This document shows, piece by piece, positions 52,208 through 59,236 of a stretch of DNA of 59,236 nt. Numbering within the stretch: position 1 is the first letter of the stretch; the number at the start of each line of letters is the position of its first letter. The DNA lies in assembly GCA_001798855.1 (NCBI GenBank), contig MGQQ01000069.1, forward strand, positions 1-59,236, read 5' to 3'. The position numbers and the translations under genes are program-made. The notes beneath the pieces are model-generated. The model made no database searches, was not told the origin of the DNA, and saw only the letters and a program-made list of their open reading frames with translations. This stretch comes from Deltaproteobacteria bacterium RBG_16_49_23. Its GTDB lineage: Bacteria > Desulfobacterota > BSN033 > UBA1163.

Positions 52208-53920
52208 TCAATCCTTTCCCTTATTGGGAATGTCAATGTCACAAGCAATATCGAATTCAACGGTCAACTGATTATACAGTTTATTTTCATCTGTGGAAAT
52301 TAATTTTACATGGCTGAAGAGAGGAGACCTCTCGAGTCCTTCAATGATCTGGGCGATGGCTGTAAGGCAGTGGATATCATTTCCGAAGGCAAGACCGGTG
52401 AGATGAAGAACCTTCTTCCCATCCTCCCGCAATTCTCCCTCCTGGGGTTTTGAAGCCTGTGGGGTTTTTCCCAAAGCTTTTGCTCCGGACTGAACTTCGA
52501 GGTGTGTCAGGGTGACATTTGCCGGAGTCATTTTGATCACTTCTTTCAATACCTCGCGGTAAGGTCCGGCAGCGATCGTGGAAGATGGGAAGAGAGAAAG
52601 GTCCTGTTTCATCCTTAACTCTTTCTCCTTCAGTGTCGCCAGTCTGGACCGGAGGTCTTCCAGCTTCATTACCTTCGCCATCTTCTCGGCCCGCTCCCTT
52701 TCAAGAGTGGTCACCTGTGAGGTTGTGTGATAGATGATCCCGAGGAAGACGAGGGCGGTGACTGAAAAAGCCGTTATAGAAATCCATTTCTCGTTTTGAA
52801 ATTTATGCCAGAATGGCTCTTTGACTGGAAGGAATTCGATCTGTTTCGGTTCAGAGAGCGCCACGCCAACAGCATTGGTGAACATAGAGCCTGTTTGATC
52901 GAGAACCCGGGCATCTCCCTTTTTTGCGTCATAAAGCATCTCCTTCAGCGGATTGAAAAGTTCTACGGGAAGACGGAGTTCGCCTTGGAGGTAGGAGGCA
53001 AAATTCTTCAAATGGGCGCCTCCTCCGGTAAGAATAATTCTGTCAATCTTTTCCCCGTAGAATTGATTTCGATAATAATCAAGAGATCTCCCTATCTCCC
53101 CTGCCCATCTTTCCAGGACAGGCCTCATCAGAAAGGAGATCTTCGATAGGTCAATCTTTTCATCCAACTCTGTTTCCTTCTGAGAGCCGGAGAGGATTCC
53201 TACCTCTTCTTTCATCCTCTCAGCCTTTTCATAAAGGAGATGGGGATCTTTCTCAAAAGGGATTCCATCCATCATCGCCCGGGTGAGATCATTTCCGGCC
53301 GGCGTCATCTCCCGGCTGAATTGTAAATACTCATCTTTGAAGAGATAGAGACTCATCTTTTCCGCACCCAGATCAATCAGGGCCATGGTCTCTCCGATTT
53401 TTAAACGGCCAAACGGCATCAGCATATTCCAGAGGGCAAAGGCGCTCACATCCAGATGGCTGACCTGCAATCCGGCTCCCTCGATAATCGAGATCGTTCG
53501 TTGAATGAGGTCATTTGGGCAGGCGACTGTGAGGAGGTCAAGTTTTTTGACTTCATCCTCGATAAATTCCCCGAGAATATGAAATTGAATCCGGGCTGTT
53601 TCGACAGGGAAGGGCAGATAGCTCTTGATCTCCCAGGGGAGAGCTTTGATTAATTCCTTTTTAGGAATCGAGGGCATGGTGATCCGTCGAATATGGATTC
53701 CCGAACCGGAAACCGTGAGTCTAACTTTATCCGTTTTAACGCCCATTTCCTCAAACAGGTCTTTGAGGAGGATGGAGATAGAGCTGATATCCTCTCTGTC
53801 AATTCCATGAGGGATTTTCCTCATCCCGAAACAGGTCAGAAAAGGCCCCTTCGGGGTCTTTTTCAGCCCCACCACTTTAATGGAATGAGAACCAATGTCT
53901 AACCCGATGGTTTCTGGCAT
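52208..53920 (-). CDS. mshI: PilM-PilN fusion protein (MshI-like)
   Basis: The 570-residue protein joins an actin-like PilM (about 1-365; GLDIGSHSIKVVGLK, LIDLGAEKMSLYLF, IILTGGGAHLKNF) to a PilN-like part with one membrane helix (379-397), a coiled coil and a periplasmic domain (MTPANVTLTHLEVQSG). In most pili these are separate genes. The fusion would tie the cytoplasmic ring to the inner-membrane complex. Confidence 0.85.
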   Translation of the reverse strand: MPETIGLDIGSHSIKVVGLKKTPKGPFLTCFGMRKIPHGIDREDISSISILLKDLFEEMGVKTDKVRLTVSGSGIHIRRITMPSIPKKELIKALPWEIKSYLPFPVETARIQFHILGEFIEDEVKKLDLLTVACPNDLIQRTISIIEGAGLQVSHLDVSAFALWNMLMPFGRLKIGETMALIDLGAEKMSLYLFKDEYLQFSREMTPAGNDLTRAMMDGIPFEKDPHLLYEKAERMKEEVGILSGSQKETELDEKIDLSKISFLMRPVLERWAGEIGRSLDYYRNQFYGEKIDRIILTGGGAHLKNFASYLQGELRLPVELFNPLKEMLYDAKKGDARVLDQTGSMFTNAVGVALSEPKQIEFLPVKEPFWHKFQNEKWISITAFSVTALVFLGIIYHTTSQVTTLERERAEKMAKVMKLEDLRSRLATLKEKELRMKQDLSLFPSSTIAAGPYREVLKEVIKMTPANVTLTHLEVQSGAKALGKTPQASKPQEGELREDGKKVLHLTGLAFGNDIHCLTAIAQIIEGLERSPLFSHVKLISTDENKLYNQLTVEFDIACDIDIPNKGKD

Positions 53921-53974
53921 ATGTAGCTCCTAAATTTTAAAAGGGCGCTGAAAAAATCCTAAAACTCCAACATG

Positions 53975-55165
53975 TCATATTATTACTGCCTTAAAGGCAA
54001 TGATCAAACGGGCACCGGCATCTCCTCCAAGAGTCGCCTGGTTTTTGCTGACGTTCCCGGAAGCCCCGGCGGTCGCCATGACCTTATAGGCATGGGTTTG
54101 AGATGCATCTGCGCCCGACGTGTTCCGGTATTGAGCCGAACCCGGAGTAGACCACCCACCTGTCAGAGATCCCCAGGTATTGTCATCTGAAGAGGCCCAC
54201 GCTGCAAAGACGAGGGCTCCGTCCGTGATCGTGGTGATCTCCGGAATGGTGACGGTGCGGGGTGCAGGGGGAGCGGCGAAGTTACCGGAAACCTGTGGTA
54301 CGTCTACTTCCCACACACTACTAGTGTTGGAAGGCCGGAAGACGTGCATGACGACTATATGGTTAATGACGCTACCGAAGGAAACGCTTGGATTGGGGAG
54401 AGTCCATGTGCCATTGAACCTACACCAGAAGAGCCTTATCCGGCAGTTGGCCTGGTTTTGCTGAGTCTCCGATGTCCAGCTTTGGCCTCCGGTGGAAGAT
54501 ATGGCGATTGTTGCCGTACTGTCGCGAGCTTGAGCTATCATCAGGACAAGATCGCCCGCCTGCATACTCCCGGGAGGAACTACCGCAGTTGGATTGGCGG
54601 TATTTGTCCCGTTATCGGCAGGAGTAGAGGCTGATCCAAAATAAGTAATTTCCATCAAAAAACTGGTAAAATTGGAGACCCTGATGCTCCTTCTTGCAGT
54701 GCCAACGGGAACTTCCCCGACGGAAGTCAGGGTGTCAAGATTGGGAGAGGTGTTGGTATAAGTCAAGGTGAATCTTCCTGCTCCAAGATTCCTTGTCATA
54801 CCGGTTAATCCGGCAAGCTCGGCTGGCGTTGTCCAACCATTGCCGTTAGCGTACCGGACAGCGAATTCCACTCCAGATTGGGCAATGAAGAAGGCCTGAT
54901 TGGAGCTGATAGTTAGAGAAACGGACTTTTGTTTGGTCGGGATCAGATAAGAGAAGACATAGCCGATGGAAACCATCAACATCATGGCAATGACCAGAAA
55001 GAGGACGGAAAGGCCTCTGGGATTATATAAAATCCCTCCCAACCTCCCTTTGCTCTCCGGGTCAGAGACCGCTCTGGGTCGGAGACCAAAGGGAGGGGAA
55101 ATCATCCCACTTTTACTAAGGGGGGGTGAGGGGGGATTATGTGTCTTTTGAATCATCATTCTCAA
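53975..55165 (-). CDS. PilX/MshP-like minor pilus protein with a large C-terminal domain
   Basis: The 396-residue protein has an N-terminal segment of which about 35 residues (PPSPPLSKSGMISPPFG onward) come from a repeat, then NPRGLSVLFLVIAMMLMVSIG, the PilX-type start, and QAFFIAQSGVEFAVRYA. Residues about 175-390 form a Thr/Ser/Gly-rich domain (DLVLMIAQARDSTATIA, HIVVMHVFRP) that resembles beta-rich surface or phage-fibre domains. It could be the tip adhesin; that is inference. The ATG overlaps the next gene upstream by four bases. Confidence 0.65.
   Translation of the reverse strand: MRMMIQKTHNPPSPPLSKSGMISPPFGLRPRAVSDPESKGRLGGILYNPRGLSVLFLVIAMMLMVSIGYVFSYLIPTKQKSVSLTISSNQAFFIAQSGVEFAVRYANGNGWTTPAELAGLTGMTRNLGAGRFTLTYTNTSPNLDTLTSVGEVPVGTARRSIRVSNFTSFLMEITYFGSASTPADNGTNTANPTAVVPPGSMQAGDLVLMIAQARDSTATIAISSTGGQSWTSETQQNQANCRIRLFWCRFNGTWTLPNPSVSFGSVINHIVVMHVFRPSNTSSVWEVDVPQVSGNFAAPPAPRTVTIPEITTITDGALVFAAWASSDDNTWGSLTGGWSTPGSAQYRNTSGADASQTHAYKVMATAGASGNVSKNQATLGGDAGARLIIAFKAVII
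55029..55140. repeat. GGGTCAGAGACC / GGGTCGGAGACC repeat in the PilX-like leader
   Basis: CCGGGTCAGAGACCGCTCTG with GGTCGGAGACC, inside CCCTCCCAACCTCCCTTTG / CCAAAGGGAGGGG arms, is read in frame ahead of the membrane segment. A CCCACTTTTACTAAGGGGG hairpin adjoins. Confidence 0.8.
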
Positions 55166-55710
55166 CTGCTTGGCTCCTCTCGCCAGTATTGTTTAAAATT
55201 CTTATATGTTGAACTGGTTGGAAGATTCTTTGGATAAACTTTTGTCTGCAAGGTTATATTTTCACCGCTCGCCCGAGAGAGGGTAAGCTGTAATTGAATC
55301 TCGTTTGTCGCATTCGTCACAGTAAACGTGGAGACATAGTCAGCCATTGCAATAAGGTTTTCAGGTGCCCCTCCGGCATTCTTAACCTTTCGTAAAGTGC
55401 TACCGCTAAGATCGAATCTAATGTTTTCATCCGCACTGTCCTGGGCTGTTGCATTGTTTCTTACAAAAGTGATCGAACTGGCTGTGAATGATGTAATGCT
55501 CCTCGCATCTCGAATATCTCTGCACATTCTCTCCAATGCCAACTTCCCTTCGTCGAAAAGGGTCTTCTGATTGACGGTCATTGTATAGATTTTCAGGCTA
55601 TCAATCAAGAATTTAATAGTAATACCTGATACAATGGATAAAATGACAATCACAATGATGATTTCGATGAGGGTGAAACCCCTTTGAAGTTCGGAGTTAT
55701 GCTTCGGCAT
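55162..55710 (-). CDS. Prepilin-like protein (PulJ/MshO-like)
   Basis: The 182-residue protein has the leader MPKHNSELQRG cleaved before FTLIEIIIVIVILSIVSG, and continues with LALERMCRDIRDARSI, typical of PulJ/GspJ-type minor pilins. It is a probable pseudopilin of the pilus tip complex. It overlaps the PilX-like gene by four bases. Confidence 0.78.
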   Translation of the reverse strand: MPKHNSELQRGFTLIEIIIVIVILSIVSGITIKFLIDSLKIYTMTVNQKTLFDEGKLALERMCRDIRDARSITSFTASSITFVRNNATAQDSADENIRFDLSGSTLRKVKNAGGAPENLIAMADYVSTFTVTNATNEIQLQLTLSRASGENITLQTKVYPKNLPTSSTYKNFKQYWREEPSS

Positions 55711-55725
55711 TTGTTATCCTTTCAA

Positions 55726-56223
55726 TTACGGGGAGAACGCAACCACTGAATAAATCTCATAGGTGTCGTTCATCGGATCTTTTACGCGAACGAGAATTCT
55801 TTTATAGCCTCGATGAGTTACGAGATCTGGATTTAAAAAATCACTGTCCACATAAAGCCTTTCCCACTGCCATTGATAGCCAGAAAACCCTGAAATGTCT
55901 GCGTACGAAGTCATCGCAATGGGATTGAGGGCCGAGTCAAGGTACCGATATTTCATGAACTCTTCCATCTTCTGATGGGCGAGATACGTGGCCGTGGCCG
56001 TCATCTCTGGTTTTTGGCTTCCTTTGACGCCTGTTACAAAAGGGACAATGATGACCGGCAGAAGAATCCCTGCCATCACAATCAGAATTATAATCTCGAT
56101 GAGAGTGAAGCCCCTGATTCCAATTGCGGATTTCGGAATGCGGATTGCGGAATGAAAAACCCGAAATCTGCCCCAATTTCGGATTTCGGAATATTTTAAC
56201 CCTGAGATTAAGTTTTTCATCAT
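55726..56223 (-). CDS. Prepilin-like protein (MshD/GspI-like) with a lengthened leader
   Basis: The start is set at the paired ATG at 56223. The 165-residue protein has a 38-residue leader whose second half (FRVFHSAIRIPKSAIGIRG) is encoded by the GCGGATTGCGGAAT type of repeat, then FTLIEIIILIVMAGILLPVI. The body (ATYLAHQKMEEFMKYRYL) fits GspI/MshD. The usual leader is under 25 residues. The frame stays open upstream through further repeats to 56391. Confidence 0.72.
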   Translation of the reverse strand: MMKNLISGLKYSEIRNWGRFRVFHSAIRIPKSAIGIRGFTLIEIIILIVMAGILLPVIIVPFVTGVKGSQKPEMTATATYLAHQKMEEFMKYRYLDSALNPIAMTSYADISGFSGYQWQWERLYVDSDFLNPDLVTHRGYKRILVRVKDPMNDTYEIYSVVAFSP

Positions 56224-56387
56224 ACACGACCCGCGGATTGCTGATTGCGCCTGCCCGCCAAAGCCCCAGCGCAGGCAGGGAATGCGGAATGAAAAAGTCG
56301 AAAAATGCCCCACTTTTGGAATTTCGTTTTTTCTTTCAATTCTCTCTTTTCCATAGCTATCTTTATCCCGCAATCCGAATTCCGAAA

Positions 56388-57056
56388 TCACAGAATATTC
56401 ACCTTTCCTGTATAATTCGTGACGCTGATCGTTTTCGTTCCCCCGCCTCCTGAAACTGTCACCGATGCAGCCCCTGTCGTTGGCTCACCAAGAGAATTGA
56501 AGGTGATCGTGATAGTCGTGCCAATCGTTACTCCGGATGGTAGTCGCCCCGAGGGGTCGAGGTTGCTTGTGGAAGGAACAGTGGCAGGAAATGTGTAAGT
56601 GGATGTGCCCGATACGAAATTGACGCTCTTCGAGACTCGATTGGCCATGGCACATTCCTGTACATATCGGATATCAGAAGCGATCATGTAAGCTGCCCCT
56701 TCAACAGAAGCCCTCGGGGAAATATCGAAGCCTGCCCTCGGTATCACCACAGCCGCCAGTATGGCAATGATGACCAAAACGAGAATGACTTCGATGAGGG
56801 ACATTCCCGATTGCGGAATGCGGAATGCGGAATGCGGAGTTGAAGTTCCGAAATCCCTGCCTGCGCTGGGGCTTCGGCGGGCAGGCGAAATCCCCGCTTG
56901 CCAAAGAACTTGCCTGACTACACCAAGCCCGCCTCCAGAAGCCTTGCGGAAGGCAGGTGTTTCGGCGAAGGCAGGTTCGGCGGGCAGGCGAAATCCGAAA
57001 TAAGTTCCTCTGAATCCTTTGCAATCCCTCAGCATCATTCTTGTCACTGACCTCAT
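56388..57056 (-). CDS. GspH/FimT-like prepilin with a 201-base insertion in its leader
   Basis: The ATG at 57056 overlaps the stop of the GspF-like gene (ATGA). The first 17 residues (MRSVTRMMLRDCKGFRG) look like a normal prepilin leader, but 67 repeat-encoded residues stand before MSLIEVILVLVIIAILAAVV. Removing bases 56805-57005 restores leader-G-MSLIEV. The body has a FimT/GspH-like stretch (IASDIRYVQECAMANRVSKS). Without the insertion the protein would be 155 residues, normal for the family. Whether the long leader is processed is unknown. Confidence 0.72.
   Translation of the reverse strand: MRSVTRMMLRDCKGFRGTYFGFRLPAEPAFAETPAFRKASGGGLGVVRQVLWQAGISPARRSPSAGRDFGTSTPHSAFRIPQSGMSLIEVILVLVIIAILAAVVIPRAGFDISPRASVEGAAYMIASDIRYVQECAMANRVSKSVNFVSGTSTYTFPATVPSTSNLDPSGRLPSGVTIGTTITITFNSLGEPTTGAASVTVSGGGGTKTISVTNYTGKVNIL
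56805..57005. repeat. Composite repeat within the GspH-like leader
   Basis: It contains GCGGAATGCGGAATGCGGAA units, CTGCCTGCGCTGGGGCTTCG, and GAAGCCTTGCGGAAGGCAGG palindromes. At 201 bases it is 67 codons with no stop in the gene's frame. Confidence 0.8.
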
Positions 57057-58270
57057 TTAAAGAGGGAGGCCATATTCCACCACGGGAGAAATACGGCCAG
57101 AGCCAGGAGCAAAACCACTCCACCTAAAACGAGCGTCAGAGCCGGCTCAATATAGGTCGGGAGCTTTTTCATGGCGTTATCGACTTCGATATCATAGTAA
57201 TCCGTAACCCTTGTCAGCATCTCATCCAGGGTTCCGGAAGATTCTCCGATGGAAATCATTTGAATGACAAGGGGAGTGAACCTTCCGCTCTCCTTCAATG
57301 CTTCGGTCAAGCTGCTTCCCCCCCTGACTTTCTGCCGGACACTTTCGATGGATTGGGAAAGCAGGACATTGTCCACCGTAGTTGAAGTGATTTCGAGGGC
57401 CTGTAAAATAGGAATTCCACTTTGGTTCAGCATTCCGAAGGTATTTGAAAATCGGGAAAGCCCGATCTTTAAAAAGAGAGGGCCTAAAACGGGGATCCGG
57501 ATTTTAATTTTATCCCAGAGGTGTCTTCCATTGACTGTTTGAAGATAGCGTTTAGTGAAGATGGAAATCCCCAGAAGTCCCCCCAGGACAAGATACCAAT
57601 AGGTCTGGAATATTTTGTTCATCCCGATCATGACGCGGGTGGGCAGGGGAAGAGGGGCATTGAACTGTGCAAAAGTTGCGGCGAACCTTGGGATGACAAA
57701 AACGATCAGGACCAGGAAGGCAATGGCCACTGAAAAGATGACAATCATTGGATATCGTGTTGCCTCTTTGAGCCTCTGATGGGTTTTCAGCTCCCGGTCT
57801 GCGAGGGTGACAAATCGGTCCAGTGATTCACCCAATTTTCCGGAGGTTTCCCCCGCCCGGATCATATTGATATAGATAGTCGAAAAAACCTTTGGATGCT
57901 TCGCCATGGATGCGAAAAGCGGATTACCTGCTTCAATGTCTCTGCAAACTTCTCCCAGGACTTTTTGCAGGGTTTTATTTTCAATTTGATCCTTTAAATT
58001 GGATAAGCCTGTGAGAAGAGGTAGCCCTGCCTTATATAATGTTGAAATCTGTTGGCTGAGAACAACGACGTCCTCCAAACGCACCTTCTTGAATTGGTTC
58101 ATCCAATCCGAAAGATCGAACAGAGGGGCATTTTCCGCTTTTTCGAGAGAGATGGGAAGATACCCGAGACGGTGGAGTTCGTCTCCGGCTAATTGAAGGG
58201 TAGGGGCCTCAATCTTTCCTTCGATCCCCTTGCCAGTCCTATCTCGCACTCTGTATTTGAAAGTGGGCAT
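57053..58270 (-). CDS. mshG: MSHA/type IV pilus platform protein (GspF/PilC family)
   Basis: The 405-residue protein has GKGIEGKIEAPTLQLAGDEL at the start, two GspF repeats (VLSQQISTLYKAGLPLLTGL and RFSNTFGMLNQSGIPILQAL), IRAGETSGKLGESLDR / ISIGESSGTLDEML, and about three membrane helices ending in LTLVLGGVVLLLALAVFLPWW. It is the inner-membrane platform that the MshE ATPase turns. It leads the visible part of the operon. Confidence 0.9.
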   Translation of the reverse strand: MPTFKYRVRDRTGKGIEGKIEAPTLQLAGDELHRLGYLPISLEKAENAPLFDLSDWMNQFKKVRLEDVVVLSQQISTLYKAGLPLLTGLSNLKDQIENKTLQKVLGEVCRDIEAGNPLFASMAKHPKVFSTIYINMIRAGETSGKLGESLDRFVTLADRELKTHQRLKEATRYPMIVIFSVAIAFLVLIVFVIPRFAATFAQFNAPLPLPTRVMIGMNKIFQTYWYLVLGGLLGISIFTKRYLQTVNGRHLWDKIKIRIPVLGPLFLKIGLSRFSNTFGMLNQSGIPILQALEITSTTVDNVLLSQSIESVRQKVRGGSSLTEALKESGRFTPLVIQMISIGESSGTLDEMLTRVTDYYDIEVDNAMKKLPTYIEPALTLVLGGVVLLLALAVFLPWWNMASLFK

Positions 58271-58310
58271 GTTTAAATCCTAAACAGTTCGTAGTTCAGT
58301 GTTTTAAAAA

Positions 58311-58352
58311 TGGGGTGATGGGGAGATGGGGGGATAGGGAGTCTATCACCCC
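58311..58352. repeat. Left flank of the S23 cassette, GGGGTGATGGGGAGATGGGG
   Basis: GGGGTGATGGGGAGATGGGG with GGATAGGGAG is repeated in inverted form at 59037-59095 on the other side of the S23 gene. GTTCGTAGTTC next to it likewise pairs with GAACCACGAACTCC at about 59108. Confidence 0.65.
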
Positions 58353-58587
58353 AACCTCAAAATTCACCGCCGTTTAGCTCCAGGTAGCAACCATTGCTGA
58401 GGATTATTAATCAAACTCACAATTTTTCCAAGAATATTGTCGTAAGTAATTGATATTTCTTGGAAGATATTTTCACTGAGATAACCACATCTTAAAGCAA
58501 ACTCCAACCAAACTTGAGTTTCAGCGGCCTCCGCTTCTGCGTCGCTCAATTTACTAAGGAAAGCTGCTTCGTAGCGTCTTTTTCGCC

Positions 58588-58854
58588 CCTCCGGGTCAGA
58601 GACCCAAAAATTTGTCCAAAGTTTTTTTCGAATGCTTCAATGAACGTTCTACCCATCTAGCTTCCGAACGTAAAGAATATTTTTTATAAGCGATTATCCG
58701 CCAAGGCAAGCCAGCCTTAGTTGATTTCACATGGCCAGCATTATGTTCTTTTAATCTTTTGTTTAAATCGTTAGTATGTCCTATGTAACGTCTGCCTGTA
58801 AGATCGCTATAAAGGATATATACAAACATTATTCTGCCCCTCTGGGTCGGAGAC
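58588..58854. mobile_element. GIY-YIG cassette inserted in the S23 gene
   Basis: The ends are CCTCCGGGTCAGAGACCC on the left and CCCCTCTGGGTCGGAGAC on the right, which are the two halves of the gene-less repeat seen at 20640, 42320 and 55060. Here a GIY-YIG gene lies between the halves. The insertion point is exact because the host gene can be rebuilt. Confidence 0.8.
58596..58829 (-). CDS. GIY-YIG nuclease-domain protein, third type
   Basis: The 77-residue protein opens MFVYILYSDLTGRRYIGHTN, the GIY-YIG motif (YIL...YIG), with Arg in NKRLKEHN and Glu in RWVERSLKHSKK. It is not a close relative of copies 1 and 2. The ribosome site GAGGGG and the TGA stop both lie in the terminal repeats. It is a stand-alone domain. 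Confidence 0.82.
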   Translation of the reverse strand: MFVYILYSDLTGRRYIGHTNDLNKRLKEHNAGHVKSTKAGLPWRIIAYKKYSLRSEARWVERSLKHSKKTLDKFLGL

Positions 58855-59036
58855 AAGCCTCTGATAGGTTAGCACATACCGATCTTGATGATCGACGCAC
58901 TTGATCTGTGAGTGAATAACGTTCCTCGATCGGAAAGGATCTGCTTTTCTCAAATATCTGCATAGCCGCTTCAAAGGCCATTTTATAAACATCTAAATCT
59001 CGATGAGTCCGAATCAATTTCTTTTCCATTTTCTAT

Positions 59037-59120
59037 CTCCCCATCACCCCATCCCCCTATCTCCCCATCTCCCTACCTCCCCATCTCCCTATCTCTACCA
59101 TACTCCGAACCACGAACTCC
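59037..59120. repeat. Right flank of the S23 cassette
   Basis: CTCCCCATCACCCCATCCCC with several CTCCCCATCTCCCTA units is the inverse of the left flank at 58311; ACCACGAACTCCGAAC follows. Confidence 0.65.
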
Positions 59121-59123
59121 GAA

Positions 59124-59236
59124 CTATTTATTCAGGTATTCCTTCACCTTTTTCATGACCTCATCCATCTCAAAAGGTTTGGTTATATATTCGTTTGCTC
59201 CTGTTTGCAGCCCGGTCGCCTTATCTTTTTCCTGGG
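59124..59236 (-). CDS. Response regulator receiver domain, C-terminal end (partial)
   Basis: The frame is open at the right edge. The visible 36 residues include ATGLQTGANEYITKPFEMDE, with the receiver's conserved Lys-Pro, and KVKEYLNK before the stop. Such single-domain regulators are common beside pilus genes. The phosphoacceptor Asp is outside the window. Confidence 0.8.
   Translation of the reverse strand, partial: QEKDKATGLQTGANEYITKPFEMDEVMKKVKEYLNK

Larger units (their letters stand above)
58364..59029 (-). pseudogene. S23-type four-helix-bundle protein gene, interrupted
   Basis: The N-terminal half (59029-58855) reads LIRTHRDLDVYKMAFEAAMQ and ends at SVCANLSEA; the C-terminal half (58587-58364) resumes RKRRYEAAFLSKLSDAEAEA to the stop. 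Joining the two exactly restores a 132-residue four-helix-bundle protein of the S23 family with the tryptophan codon split. A 267-base GIY-YIG cassette lies between. The ribosome site GGGGAG comes from the flanking repeat. The interrupted gene ends translation at RPRGAE. Confidence 0.85.

Overview
The window reads as chromosomal DNA of an anaerobic Gram-negative bacterium, most likely a member of the Desulfobacterota (former Deltaproteobacteria) or a close relative. The evidence is gene content: a tungsten-type aldehyde:ferredoxin oxidoreductase with MoaD-like partners and rubredoxin, an Aquifex-type aconitase, succinate dehydrogenase/fumarate reductase, acetyl-CoA synthetase, selenium-dependent molybdenum hydroxylase maturation genes, an MSHA-type pilus operon and a bacterial ceramide pathway. 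The taxonomic call is inference. I saw no rRNA, tRNA, CRISPR array or phage.

Layout. 1-4252 (+): end of an AOR gene, two MoaD-like genes (the second fused to rubredoxin), nitroreductase, archaeal-type phosphoglycerate mutase and a radical SAM protein. 4.3-7.1 kb: transposase remnant, aconitase, small ferredoxin. 7.2-11.8 kb: a DUF169 protein and a 1121-residue hybrid sensor kinase. 12.8-20.3 kb (mostly minus): SDH/FRD with one short membrane anchor, HAD protein, rlmB, pyrF, proS. 20.9-25.4 kb: a PAP2 enzyme convergent with genes that match the three enzymes of bacterial ceramide synthesis (GNAT-type ceramide synthase, serine palmitoyltransferase, CerR-like reductase). 25.6-32.0 kb: lone molybdopterin oxidoreductase, bacterioferritin, a two-gene YeeE/YedE transporter whose first gene has an in-frame TGA at the conserved Cys (probable selenocysteine), zinc-ribbon protein, acetyl-CoA synthetase. 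32.4-38.3 kb (+): mocA-like, yqeB, yqeC and xdhC, with a secreted unknown and a GT39 protein between them. 38.4-43.9 kb (+): two tandem pilins, a YfhO-like membrane protein, a methyltransferase and a GT2. 44.3-58.3 kb (minus): MSHA/type IV pilus operon (GspF, four prepilin-like proteins, PilMN fusion, PilO, PilP, secretin, AAA ATPase, TPR protein, GspE ATPase). 58.3-59.2 kb: an S23 four-helix-bundle gene split by a GIY-YIG cassette, then the end of a response regulator.

The most striking property is a dense load of short palindromic repeats of several families. Many sit in frame inside genes: four in the YfhO-like protein, one in SdhA, several in leaders or N-termini of pilus proteins, and the shared 3' end of proS and its convergent neighbour. 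Three small GIY-YIG genes are bounded by these same repeats, which supply their stop codons and, for the third, the ribosome binding site; one such cassette has cut an S23 gene in two. I read this as a family of GIY-YIG-linked mobile palindromic elements, with gene-less solo copies elsewhere in the window. Two selenium-linked observations (the TGA-containing YedE and yqeB/yqeC/mocA/xdhC) support each other.
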